From: Arcticibacter tournemirensis
GTDB taxonomy: Bacteria > Bacteroidota > Bacteroidia > Sphingobacteriales > Sphingobacteriaceae
DNA length: 64,000 nt
Direction: 5' to 3'
Assembly (NCBI RefSeq): GCF_006716645.1
Contig: NZ_VFPL01000001.1
Location: 496,001-560,000 of the forward strand
The stretch's first letter is position 1, and every line of letters begins with the position of its first letter. The notes below the pieces were generated by a model that was not told the DNA's origin, searched no databases, and saw only the letters and a list, made by a program, of their open reading frames with translations. The translations under genes were made by a program, and so were the position numbers. Positions 52,964 through 61,681 of the stretch are shown piece by piece.

Positions 52964-53062
52964 GAAAGCCCGTTTACTTTTTACGACTTGCCGCGGTGTT
53001 CTGTAAATATTTAAAACACTTTAGCGTGTAGTTTTCTTGTAAGAAATACAATAAGAATACCT

Positions 53063-54049
53063 ATGCGTTTAAATAAACAATATTTTAAAGATCTGTGGTT
53101 CGTAGTACTCGGCGCGGGAAAGGCTTTCGGCCAGGATAAAGCAATGAAGTATAGTGCATCTCTTGCCTATAGTACCGTTTTTGCATTATCACCGTTGCTG
53201 GTTCTTATCATTTCACTGGCCAGTATATTTTACGAAAAAGGCGAAATACAAAGCAAGCTCTTCCGCGAAATCGGTGCAATGGTAGGTCCGGATACTTCAC
53301 ATCAATTGCAGCTGCTGATTGAGAAGAGTGCTGTTTCTGGCGGCTCTACCATTTCTCTGATCATTAGTATCGTCGTTTTGCTTATAGGAGCAACGGCTAT
53401 ATTTACCGAAATCCAGGACACCCTGAACATCATTTGGAGAGTAAGACCGAAACCAAAGAAGGGATTTCAGAAATTGCTAATTAACAGAATTTTATCGTTT
53501 TCGATGATTATCAGTCTGGGTTTTTTGCTTGTTGTATCCCTTATTATTAACGGTATAGTAGCTGCCATAAGTGAAAGGTTGACAATTTATTTTCCGGATA
53601 TAACCATAATTCTGGTTATGGCTTTTAATGTCGTCCTTACTTTTGTGATTATCTCCGTACTCTTTGGGATCATTTTTAAATTCCTTCCTGATGTTAGAAT
53701 ATCATGGAAAGATGTCAGGGTAGGGGCAATAGCAACCGCACTCTTGTTTATGCTCGGCAGGTTTCTGATAGGAATGTACCTTCAGATTGCAGGTACCGGT
53801 TCAGCATTTGGAGCCGCCGGTTCTGTGGTTGTTATCCTCACCTGGGTGTATTATACAGCAGCTATTCTTTATTTTGGCGCAGAATTTACGCAGGTATATG
53901 CAGAAAAATTCGGCACAGCTATAAAACCTTCTCCTTACGCTGTTCATGTAGTGCAGCAGGAAGAGGAGGTTGAAGTAGACGAACTTCCTCCGCAGGGCCA
54001 TTGTGGTGTCGACGCAGATTCTGAGAAGCCTGAAGATTGCGATACTTAG
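53063..54049 (+). CDS. YihY/virulence-factor BrkB family membrane protein
   Basis: A 328-residue inner-membrane protein of the YihY/BrkB family. Six helices are visible between about 35 and 285; ALAYSTVFALSPLLVLIISLASIFYEKG opens the domain, ISLIISIVVLLIGATAIFTEIQDTLNIIWRV and the C-terminal GSAFGAAGSVVVILTWVYYTAAILYFGAEFTQVYAEKFG are diagnostic. The last about 35 residues are an acidic tail. The true function is unsettled; it was once wrongly called RNase BN. It converges with the DUF4197 gene, 19 bp away. Confidence 0.92.
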   Translation: MRLNKQYFKDLWFVVLGAGKAFGQDKAMKYSASLAYSTVFALSPLLVLIISLASIFYEKGEIQSKLFREIGAMVGPDTSHQLQLLIEKSAVSGGSTISLIISIVVLLIGATAIFTEIQDTLNIIWRVRPKPKKGFQKLLINRILSFSMIISLGFLLVVSLIINGIVAAISERLTIYFPDITIILVMAFNVVLTFVIISVLFGIIFKFLPDVRISWKDVRVGAIATALLFMLGRFLIGMYLQIAGTGSAFGAAGSVVVILTWVYYTAAILYFGAEFTQVYAEKFGTAIKPSPYAVHVVQQEEEVEVDELPPQGHCGVDADSEKPEDCDT

Positions 54050-54068
54050 AGAGCTTTACAGATATTTT

Positions 54069-54794
54069 CTAGCGTTGCCTGTCGGCATATCCAAACACCT
54101 TTTGAAGGAGTGAAGTGCTTCGTGCCGAAAAGTTCTGCCTGATATTCAATTCTTCCTGAGCAATCTGGACGAAAAGACCTTCAATTGCCTTTTGTGTTAC
54201 ATAAGCAGTAAGATCCGGATTGATATCAGTAACGAGAGGAATTTGGTTATATCGGGATACGACGTCGCCCCAGTATTTTGTTGCACCCACCTTGCCGAGG
54301 CTGCTCTGAATCACCGGTTTGAATTTTTCGGTAAGTTGAGCGTTTGTTACACGTTTAAAATACTGTGTAGCTGCATCATTCTGTTTTCCTAAGAGAATAT
54401 TGGTTGCATCTGCAATAGTCATCTGCTTTATTGCCGAGATGAATATAGGCTTTGCTTCCGCAGCGGCATTCTCTGCCGCTCTGTTCAGGCTGGTGATCAC
54501 ATTGTCGCATAGCTGATTTAGTCCCAGGCTTCTTAATGTATTCTCTGCTTTTTTTGCCTCCGGTGGAAAAAGTATCTTTATGGCCATATTCCCCAGAAAT
54601 CCGTCTTTGGCATTTAGTCTTTCTGCGCTGGTATTCGTGCCTACTTCGAGGGCCTGCTTCAACCCCAATGCTATTTCGGTAGAGGTGGGGGTGCCCAGCG
54701 ATTGATTTAACACTTTAGCTGTTTGATTGAGGGTTTCACAGCTGCTTAACAAAAGACCGGTACATAACACCAAAATGCTTAAAGAATACTTCAT
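54069..54794 (-). CDS. DUF4197 lipoprotein
   Basis: A 241-residue exported protein of the DUF4197 family. A lipoprotein signal ends in LLSSC (about residue 19). The mature part is helical: GLKQALEVGTNTSAERLNAKDGFLGNMAIKILFP, ALNRAAENAAAEAKPIFISAIKQMTIADATNILLG and AVTQKAIEGLFVQIAQEELNIRQ-like blocks give the family pattern. Function is unknown. It follows the VWA gene by only 3 bp and is likely cotranscribed with it. Confidence 0.88.
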   Translation of the reverse strand: MKYSLSILVLCTGLLLSSCETLNQTAKVLNQSLGTPTSTEIALGLKQALEVGTNTSAERLNAKDGFLGNMAIKILFPPEAKKAENTLRSLGLNQLCDNVITSLNRAAENAAAEAKPIFISAIKQMTIADATNILLGKQNDAATQYFKRVTNAQLTEKFKPVIQSSLGKVGATKYWGDVVSRYNQIPLVTDINPDLTAYVTQKAIEGLFVQIAQEELNIRQNFSARSTSLLQKVFGYADRQR

Positions 54795-54797
54795 ATA

Positions 54798-56690
54798 TTA
54801 ATTTTCTGTAGCGGAGAGCAAATCCTTTGCCACTAATGCAGATGACTTCACAATCCGTAAAAACTCTGCCCTGTAACCTTCCGGATCTTTTCCTAAAGCT
54901 GACTGGGCTATTTCTGCTAAGTTAGCAAATGTTGCCTGTTGTGAAAATTCCGATTTTCTTAAGAGCATACCGTATCCTGCCACTGCAGAGGCAAACCGGA
55001 AGTCGTCCGACGTAGCGCTCCATGGCGTTTTGTGGTCAACAACCGGTTTCTCAATCAATCTGCTTCGGTCCTCATCAGGCTTTTTATACCGGAGTTTAAT
55101 GGTAAGAAGTTCATCGCCGTTTGAGGAAAGGTTTGGTGCCTCGTTCTTCTGGTATTTTAATTTGTCAACGGAGTCAGTAAATTTACTTTTGACGCCGGCA
55201 GGGATAATTTCATACAATGCCGTTACCCTATGTCCTGCTCCAAGGTCACCGGCATCTTTCTGATCATTATTAAAGTCTTCTTTATTGAGCAGCCTGTTTT
55301 CGTAGCCTATAAGACGGTAGGCTTGAACTTTGGAGGGATTAAATTCAATCTGCAGCTTTACGTCTTTTGCAATAGTAAACAGAGTTCCGCCAAACTCTTT
55401 GACCAGTACTCGCCGGGCTTCACTTATATTGTCGATATATGCATAATTGCCATTGCCTTTATCGGCAAGAGTCTCCATTTTGCTGTCCTTGTAATTACCC
55501 ATACCATAACCCAGTACAGAGAGGAAAACACCGCCTTTCCTTTTTTCTTCAATGAGACGCTGCATTTCGCCATCGCTGGATACACCGACATTAAAATCGC
55601 CGTCTGTGGCGAGTATCACCCTGTTTGTGCCTCCCTTAATAAAGTTCTTTTCAGCAATTGCATAAGCCGCTTTTATTCCTTCTCCCCCGGCAGTAGAACC
55701 ACCTGCGGCAAGCTGGTCAATGGCGTTTTTTATCGTAAGCTTTTTGTCTCCTTGAGTAGATGGCAGCACCTCTCCGGCATGCCCGGCATAGGTAACAATA
55801 GCCACCTTGTCGGTTTTCCTGAGCTGATCAACCAGCATTTCTAGAGATGCTTTCACTAGCGGTAGCTTATTGTATGAGAACATTGATCCGGATACATCAA
55901 TAAGAAATACGAGATTGGATGGTGGGAGTTCTTTAGTGTCAGTTTTTTTACCCTGTAGGCCAATCCTTAAAAGCCGGTGATTGCTATTCCATGGAGCTGT
56001 CGAAATTTCCGTATTTACCGAAAAAGGGTGGTCTCCCGTTGGCTGGGGATACTCATAGTCAAAATAGTTGATCATTTCTTCGATGCGTACAGCATCAACA
56101 GGCGGAAGCTTACCTTCGTTGATAAAGCGGCGGATATTGCTGTATGATGCGCCATCTACATCTATTCCAAAAGTAGAAAGTGGATTTTCTTTTGTGCCCA
56201 TAAAGCGGTTTTCGTTGATTGCCGCATATGATTCGGTATTGTAATCTTCATCTCGTGCTATACCTCTGATCATCATCCCTGACGATGCTCCTCTGATCAT
56301 TATCGGGGAAGAACCCGATCCGGTTATTAAGGTCTTCTTCTGTGTCCCATGCCCAACTATAACCACTTCATTTAGTTGATCATTGTTGACTTCAAGAGTA
56401 ACATCCATTTTCTTCCTGCCGCTAAGTGCAACTTCTTTTTTTTTGAATCCAATACAGGCGAAAACTAATACAGACTTTTTCTCTGGTACCTTTATCGTAT
56501 ACTTTCCGTCAATCGCGCTTGTTGCGCTGATATTAGTGTTCTTCACTTTCACTGATACTCGGGGAACAGGCAGTCCGTCTGCTGCACTTCTGATCGTTCC
56601 TGAAATAGTATAAACACGGGTGCCGGTAAATGCGTAAAGCATCAGAAAGACCAGAACAGAGAGGGAGCTTAAGATCTTTTTCATAATCAT
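54798..56690 (-). CDS. VWA-domain protein (YfbK-like) with SusC-like N-terminal segment
   Basis: A 630-residue exported protein. Signal peptide (about 1-25); CarboxypepD_reg-like domain (about 28-100: ISGTIRSAADGLPVPRVSVKV); a segment NEVVIVGHGTQKKTLITG...MIRG (about 107-145) very like the start of SusC/RagA plug domains but with no barrel after it; a von Willebrand factor N-terminal part (TFGIDVDGASYSNIRRFINEGKLPP); and a VWA domain from about 255 with MIDAS DVSGSM at 265. A DUF3520 C-terminus follows to the end. The start is ATG 56690 (an ATG at 56684 is possible). It diverges from the ECF sigma operon with about 140 bp between, suggesting control by that sigma factor. Confidence 0.9.
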   Translation of the reverse strand: MIMKKILSSLSVLVFLMLYAFTGTRVYTISGTIRSAADGLPVPRVSVKVKNTNISATSAIDGKYTIKVPEKKSVLVFACIGFKKKEVALSGRKKMDVTLEVNNDQLNEVVIVGHGTQKKTLITGSGSSPIMIRGASSGMMIRGIARDEDYNTESYAAINENRFMGTKENPLSTFGIDVDGASYSNIRRFINEGKLPPVDAVRIEEMINYFDYEYPQPTGDHPFSVNTEISTAPWNSNHRLLRIGLQGKKTDTKELPPSNLVFLIDVSGSMFSYNKLPLVKASLEMLVDQLRKTDKVAIVTYAGHAGEVLPSTQGDKKLTIKNAIDQLAAGGSTAGGEGIKAAYAIAEKNFIKGGTNRVILATDGDFNVGVSSDGEMQRLIEEKRKGGVFLSVLGYGMGNYKDSKMETLADKGNGNYAYIDNISEARRVLVKEFGGTLFTIAKDVKLQIEFNPSKVQAYRLIGYENRLLNKEDFNNDQKDAGDLGAGHRVTALYEIIPAGVKSKFTDSVDKLKYQKNEAPNLSSNGDELLTIKLRYKKPDEDRSRLIEKPVVDHKTPWSATSDDFRFASAVAGYGMLLRKSEFSQQATFANLAEIAQSALGKDPEGYRAEFLRIVKSSALVAKDLLSATEN

Positions 56691-56836
56691 CAGTTTCAAT
56701 TGTGATGAAACAATCTCTTATATTCCATAATCCGGCAAAAAAAATTTATACTTGAATGTGGAAAATCGGAAATTCCGCATCCTTAATAGTATAGTAGTAA
56801 TTAACTCCTTTAGTAGGTTGTAGAAGAATCGTCGCT

Positions 56837-57418
56837 TTGAGGTTTATCAAAAATAAATTACATTCTGCTGAAGCTGATGAAGCTGCAATACTGAGTGACT
56901 ACCGTCGTACCGGAGATCTTGAGTTGTTGGGAAGGCTTTATCAGGGCTACATGCCACTCGTTTACGGATTATGCCTCAAGTATTTCAAAGACGAAGAGTT
57001 AAGCAAAGATGCAGTAATGCAGATATTCGAGCAGCTGATCGATAAACTCAGGAGGCATGAGGTAAGTAATTTTAAGAGCTGGCTGTATACTCTTGCCCGG
57101 AATTATTGTCTGATGGCCTTAAGGTCGAGTTCAAAACACATCTTCGTGCCGGTTGAGGATGGTGTTATGGAAAGGGATGGAATAGTGCATCTTAATATAG
57201 ATGAGTCTAAAGAAAATGCGTTAAGCTCTATGGAGAAATGCATGGAGAAGCTCCCTGACGATCAGCGCATCAGTATTGATCTGTTTTACCTGCAGGAGAA
57301 GTGTTATAAAGAAGTGGCTGATATCACGGGCTTCGATATGAATAAAGTGAAAAGCTATATTCAAAATGGCAAGAGAAATCTGAAAATTTGTATGGAGAAG
57401 AATAGTGGAAACGAATAG
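56837..57418 (+). CDS. ECF-type RNA polymerase sigma factor
   Basis: A 193-residue sigma-70 factor of the ECF kind. Region 2 is at about 25-95 (LLGRLYQGYMPLVYGLCLKYFKDEELSKDAVMQIFEQLIDKL, FKSWLYTLARNYCLMALR) and region 4 at about 130-185 (LPDDQRISIDLFYLQEKCYKEVADITGFDMNKVKSYIQNGKRNLK). The frame starts with TTG: no ATG precedes region 2, so the unusual start is accepted. The next gene begins inside its last codons with GTG, as usual for sigma/anti-sigma pairs. Confidence 0.9.
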   Translation: MRFIKNKLHSAEADEAAILSDYRRTGDLELLGRLYQGYMPLVYGLCLKYFKDEELSKDAVMQIFEQLIDKLRRHEVSNFKSWLYTLARNYCLMALRSSSKHIFVPVEDGVMERDGIVHLNIDESKENALSSMEKCMEKLPDDQRISIDLFYLQEKCYKEVADITGFDMNKVKSYIQNGKRNLKICMEKNSGNE

Positions 57419-58676
57419 AATTAAATACAGCGTAATACAGCAATACCTTGAGGGAAAGCTTGACCCAAGAGATATGCATGAGCTTGAGAAACAGGCTCTG
57501 GAAGATCCTTTTCTAGCAGAAGCGCTGGAAGGATATTCTGAGACGGAGGTTCAGGCAGCACCGCATCTCAGCCTTTTGCAAAGGCAACTCGACGAGCGGA
57601 TCGCGCAACAGCAGGAAAATAAAAATACATTCTTTTTTACCTGGCAGCGTTTAAGCATCGCTGCAGCTGCCGGCCTTATGTTTATTTCTGCGGGTATATT
57701 GTTTTGGATGAAGGGCGACAACCGTGAAACGAGAGTGGCTAAGCATGTAGAGGTGAAGTTAACGCCTGTTGACAGTTTGTATAATGAGCCGGAAGCGAAC
57801 GACATGGCATCTTTAGAAAAGGAACCTGTTACAGTAGGGAGCCCCTCCATTGAAAAAAGTCGCCCGCAGATAAAGAAAAAAAGTTCAGTCACTCCAGAGA
57901 GCGTAACGCTCACCGCGAAGCCGGGAGATAGCAGGTTGTCTTCTGTTCAGATTGCCGCAGACACAGACAGGCTGGGTGAAGTGGTGGTAGTTAGTCACGG
58001 ATCTCAATCAAAAAAAGATATTACAGGGGCTGTGTCTTCAGCCGATTCTTCCCCCCGAATCATGATCAGGGGACTTAGTTCGTTGCCTGCCGGTGAAAAT
58101 GCCCGAGTTGCTTCCATATCTTTGGCTGATAATAAAACCATTTTGGGCAAAGTGATCTCCAAAGAAGATGGTTCTCCTTTACCGGGTGTTTCGGTAAGGC
58201 TTGAGGGTACGTCAAAGAGCGTCACGACGAATGTAAGCGGCGAATTTGCTCTGGCTGACTCTGTGGGCGGGAGAATCAGTTTTGCTTATATCGGTTATAC
58301 ATCGCAGGTAAAGAGAGCGCAGCCGGGACAAACGCTTATGGTTGAAATGCAGCCTCAGAATAGTGCGTTGAGCGAAGTTGCGGTAGTTGGGTATGGTTCT
58401 GCCGTAAAAAAACAAGGAAAACCTGTTCCTGCTATTGGTTGGAAGAAATATAACGAATACCTCAAAAACAGTGTGCGGTCTGCAGATGGCGTGTTGAAAG
58501 GCAATGTAACCCTGCGTTTCGTGGTCAAGCCAGGCGGTGAACTGAGTGACTTTCACATAGAAAAAGGCCTGAATGAGGCATCCGACAACGAAGCTATCCG
58601 CATAATAAAAGAAGGGCCATCATGGATGCCCGGGGCAGTTGATTCTGAGGCCCGGGTGACGATAAAATTTAATTAG
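57405..58676 (+). CDS. membrane anti-sigma factor with SusC-like and TonB-C-like domains
   Basis: A 423-residue single-pass membrane protein that overlaps the sigma gene by 14 bp; start GTG with GGAGAA before it. The cytoplasmic part (about 1-80, VIQQYLEGKLDPRDMHELEKQALEDPF) looks like an anti-sigma domain and there is one helix (about 83-101). The periplasmic part carries a plug-like segment GEVVVVSHGSQSKKDITGAV (191-210) followed by SSPRIMIRG, a CarboxypepD_reg domain (about 246-316), a second shorter EVAVVGYGSAVKK (324-336), and a TonB-C-like end (about 345-423). Probable role: hold the sigma factor until an envelope signal arrives. Confidence 0.85.
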   Translation: METNRIKYSVIQQYLEGKLDPRDMHELEKQALEDPFLAEALEGYSETEVQAAPHLSLLQRQLDERIAQQQENKNTFFFTWQRLSIAAAAGLMFISAGILFWMKGDNRETRVAKHVEVKLTPVDSLYNEPEANDMASLEKEPVTVGSPSIEKSRPQIKKKSSVTPESVTLTAKPGDSRLSSVQIAADTDRLGEVVVVSHGSQSKKDITGAVSSADSSPRIMIRGLSSLPAGENARVASISLADNKTILGKVISKEDGSPLPGVSVRLEGTSKSVTTNVSGEFALADSVGGRISFAYIGYTSQVKRAQPGQTLMVEMQPQNSALSEVAVVGYGSAVKKQGKPVPAIGWKKYNEYLKNSVRSADGVLKGNVTLRFVVKPGGELSDFHIEKGLNEASDNEAIRIIKEGPSWMPGAVDSEARVTIKFN

Positions 58677-58697
58677 TAACGTCTTTTTACTTTTTCG

Positions 58698-60539
58698 ATG
58701 AAGTATATATTCATTTCTACTCTATGTCTTTTTTTTGGCGCATGTCAGCAGAATAAGCCCCATAGTTCTAATGAAGGAAGTGCTGACCCTCATTCGTATT
58801 CAAATCCTCAGCAGGCAGTCGTAAAGCATCTTGATCTCGACCTTAAAGTTGATTTCGAATCTCACATCCTGTCAGGCCGGGCAGAATGGACGATTGAGAA
58901 TGGAACGAATAGTGATACTATCATCTTTGATACCCGTGGGCTCAAAATAGAGAAAGTGGTTTTGGGAGAGGATGTCAAAGAGACATCTTTTACTCTGGGT
59001 AAGGAAGATAAGTTTCTCGGGCAACCATTGAAGGTGCATATTAAGCCTTCCTCTACAAAGGTGACTATCTGGTACAAAACCTCTGAAGAGGCCGCCGCCT
59101 TGCAATGGCTCACGCCTGCTCAAACTGCCGGTAAGAAACACCCCTTCCTGTTTACGCAATCTCAGGCTATTCTTGCTCGTACATGGATCCCCTGTCAGGA
59201 TAGTCCGGGAATTCGTTTTACCTATAATGCTGTGGTGACAGTACCCCATGAGCTAATGGCAGTGATGAGCGCTGAAAATTCACAGAAGCTTAGAACTGAC
59301 GGCGTATATCATTTTAAACAAGTTCACGCCATTCCTTCGTATTTAATGGCTCTTGCCGTTGGCGATCTTCAGTTTCAGAAAACCGACGAACGGACAGGCG
59401 TTTATGCCGAACCAGTAACTCTGCCCAAGGCTGCATGGGAATTCGCAGAAATGGGAAAAATGGTTAACGCTGCAGAAAAACTATATGGTCCCTATCGTTG
59501 GGGACGTTACGATGTGTTGGTACTGCCGCCAAGTTTTCCTTTTGGTGGAATGGAGAATCCGATGCTTACTTTTGCCGCACCCACTGTTATTGCCGGCGAC
59601 CGTTCTCTTGTAAGTCTTATAGCTCACGAGCTTGCACACAGTTGGAGTGGTAACCTGGTTACGAATGCTACATGGAACGACTTCTGGCTGAACGAAGGGT
59701 TTACCACTTACTTTGAACGCCGGATTGTTGAGGCGGTTTACGGAAGAGAAGAAGCCGAAATGCAGGAAGTCCTGGGTTTCCAGGCTCTCAAGGAGTCCAT
59801 TGGAGAATCTGGTGACGATACAAAACTTAAAGGTAACTTCGCTGGGCGGGACCCGGATGAGGGCATGACGGATATTGCTTATGAAAAAGGATATTTCTTT
59901 CTAAAAACGATTGAGCGAGCGGCAGGACGCGAAGCTTTTGACAAGTTCTTAAAAGGATATTTTGACCAGCATGCCTTTAAGTCAGTAACGACCGAAGAGT
60001 TCGTCAAATATCTTGAATCTAATCTTCTTGCTAAGAATGCTGGCCTCAGTGATAAGATTGGAGTATCTGGCTGGATTTATCAGACTGGTCTCCCTTCAAA
60101 TATTGCTCCTGTGAATTCAGGAAAGTTTAACGCAATAGATTCATTGGTTGCGCGATGGAAAGCAACAAATAAGACTGCGGGCTTGAAGGACCGGATTAAA
60201 ACCACGAATGAATTGCTTTATTTTATTAAAGCCCTCCCCGAGAACTTGTCTGCAAGTCAGATGGCTCTGATTGATAAAGAGCTGGCTATTACAAAATCCG
60301 GGAATGCAGAAATTCAATGTGCATGGTATACGCTTGCCGTCAGACATCAATACAAGCCGGCGTATGCACGCACTGAAGAATTTCTCGTAAATGTGGGCCG
60401 CCGAAAATTTCTGCTTCCTCTATATAAAGAGATGGCAGCAACGCCTGAGGGGAAAGCCTGGGCAATACAAATCTATAAAAAGGCGAGACCAAATTACCAT
60501 TCAGTGTCATATAACACGATAGATCAAATCTTAAAATAG
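58698..60539 (+). CDS. M1 family aminopeptidase (leukotriene-A4-hydrolase-like)
   Basis: A 613-residue zinc aminopeptidase. A lipoprotein-type signal ends in FFGAC (about residue 15), so it is probably an envelope lipoprotein. The N-terminal beta saddle (about 40-220) precedes the catalytic domain with the peptide-binding motif PFGGMENP, the zinc site HELAHSW (about 310) and the third ligand Glu in WLNEGFTTYFE. The C-terminal helical domain (about 480-613) resembles the leukotriene A4 hydrolase arm. It starts 22 bp after the anti-sigma gene and may be cotranscribed. It degrades peptides, perhaps outside the cell. Confidence 0.93.
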   Translation: MKYIFISTLCLFFGACQQNKPHSSNEGSADPHSYSNPQQAVVKHLDLDLKVDFESHILSGRAEWTIENGTNSDTIIFDTRGLKIEKVVLGEDVKETSFTLGKEDKFLGQPLKVHIKPSSTKVTIWYKTSEEAAALQWLTPAQTAGKKHPFLFTQSQAILARTWIPCQDSPGIRFTYNAVVTVPHELMAVMSAENSQKLRTDGVYHFKQVHAIPSYLMALAVGDLQFQKTDERTGVYAEPVTLPKAAWEFAEMGKMVNAAEKLYGPYRWGRYDVLVLPPSFPFGGMENPMLTFAAPTVIAGDRSLVSLIAHELAHSWSGNLVTNATWNDFWLNEGFTTYFERRIVEAVYGREEAEMQEVLGFQALKESIGESGDDTKLKGNFAGRDPDEGMTDIAYEKGYFFLKTIERAAGREAFDKFLKGYFDQHAFKSVTTEEFVKYLESNLLAKNAGLSDKIGVSGWIYQTGLPSNIAPVNSGKFNAIDSLVARWKATNKTAGLKDRIKTTNELLYFIKALPENLSASQMALIDKELAITKSGNAEIQCAWYTLAVRHQYKPAYARTEEFLVNVGRRKFLLPLYKEMAATPEGKAWAIQIYKKARPNYHSVSYNTIDQILK

Positions 60540-60574
60540 CCTTCGGATCTACTGTCCGGCACTTACACCCGGGA

Positions 60575-60901
60575 CTAATTGGACACGAACTTAAGGCCTA
60601 CTATCGAACATATTAGGGTGCTGATAAAGAAAAGTCTCCAGAAATCTGCGGGTTCTTTAAAGAAAATTATCCCCATAATCACGGTGCCAACAGCGCCGAT
60701 GCCTGTCCATACGGCATAGGCAGTTCCTATAGGTAAGGTCTGAGTTACTTTGTAGAGCAAAAACATGCTGACCGAAAGGCTGAGGAAAAAACCTGCGATC
60801 CAGAATGCCGAAGCGGTACCTTCCGTTTCTTTTGCCTTGCCGAGGCAGGTAGTAAATCCAACTTCAAAAAGGCCTGCAATGATGAGTAGTATCCAGTTCA
60901 T
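60575..60901 (-). CDS. SMR family multidrug/guanidinium exporter
   Basis: A 108-residue four-helix transporter of the small multidrug resistance family (SugE/Gdx-EmrE type). The essential Glu is Glu13 in LLIIAGLFEVGFTTCLGKA, followed by WIAGFFLSLSVSMFLLY, ALPIGTAYAVWTGIGAVGTVIMGIIFF-like stretches and a C-terminal helix. The LFEVGFTTC start and PIGTAYAVWTGIGAVGT suit the SugE/Gdx guanidinium-exporter branch. Works as a dimer. It stands alone, converging with the M1 gene. Confidence 0.9.
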   Translation of the reverse strand: MNWILLIIAGLFEVGFTTCLGKAKETEGTASAFWIAGFFLSLSVSMFLLYKVTQTLPIGTAYAVWTGIGAVGTVIMGIIFFKEPADFWRLFFISTLICSIVGLKFVSN

Positions 60902-60930
60902 ACAATAGTTATATAAGAAGATGAAAAAAT

Positions 60931-61539
60931 TTAAGCGTAAAACTTAGGCATACTAAGATTATAGCGTACCGCAACGAGACGAATTCCGCAAATGAGCGAG
61001 ATAGTAACTAGCCTGGCGATGTTTTTATCAAAGGTGCTAATTAACAGGAAATAGACAATCCCTCCAACAATACAGGCAGTAGCATATATCTCTTTCCTAA
61101 AGATCTGAGGAATATTGTTTAACAGGATATCTCTCAGCACACCTCCAAAGCTTCCGGTTATGGTACCGAGAATGATACAAATTTCGGGACTTAAGCCTTC
61201 GGCAACGCCTCTCTGGATCCCGATCATTGTAAACAATCCAAGACCTACCGCGTCGAAGATTATAAAAGTGGTTTTAAGATTTTTAATATATTGTTTAAAA
61301 AAGATTGTAAGGATGCCGGTAACCAGGGTTATCAAGGGAAGATTAGCGGTTCTCATCCAGCTGACGGGAGTATAGCCAATTAAAACATCGCGGATGGTAC
61401 CTCCGCCAAGTGCAGTTACAAATCCTATTATTAGCACGCCGAATGCATCAAAACGCTTTTGCATAGCAGAAAATGCTCCCGAGATAGTAAACACTATAAC
61501 CCCCAGAAGTTCTATTAAATAGGAGACACTCATTTCCAT
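60931..61539 (-). CDS. TRIC-type cation channel family protein (UPF0126/YadS)
   Basis: A 202-residue protein of the trimeric intracellular cation channel superfamily (UPF0126). Two internal repeats of three helices are seen: LLGVIVFTISGAFSAMQKRFDAFGVLIIGFVTALGGGTIRDVLIG and FDAVGLGLFTMIGIQRGVAEGLSPEICIILGTITGSFGGVLRDILLNNIP. The duplicated GGGTIRD/GGVLRD motif is diagnostic. ATG 61539 is used (61533 also possible); a longer reading to 61620 would enter the terminator of the preceding gene. Bacterial members are putative potassium channels. It lies downstream of the phosphate transporter. Confidence 0.92.
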   Translation of the reverse strand: MEMSVSYLIELLGVIVFTISGAFSAMQKRFDAFGVLIIGFVTALGGGTIRDVLIGYTPVSWMRTANLPLITLVTGILTIFFKQYIKNLKTTFIIFDAVGLGLFTMIGIQRGVAEGLSPEICIILGTITGSFGGVLRDILLNNIPQIFRKEIYATACIVGGIVYFLLISTFDKNIARLVTISLICGIRLVAVRYNLSMPKFYA

Positions 61540-61616
61540 TGAAAAATAGTATTGAATTGGCTTTAACGGCGTTGCAAACCTCCGACTTTTTTCCGGATAA
61601 AAAAAGAGGCGGCACT

Positions 61617-61661
61617 TCAAAAAGAAGAGGGTGACCGTTGACCGGAAACCCTCTTTCTTTT
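61617..61661 (-). terminator. intrinsic terminator of the phosphate transporter operon
   Basis: On the minus strand AAAGAAAGAGGGT pairs with ACCCTCTTCTTT (one bulged base) and is followed by T-rich sequence. It lies 21 bp after the PiT stop. Confidence 0.75.
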
Positions 61662-61681
61662 GATAAAATGTTTTTTAACTC

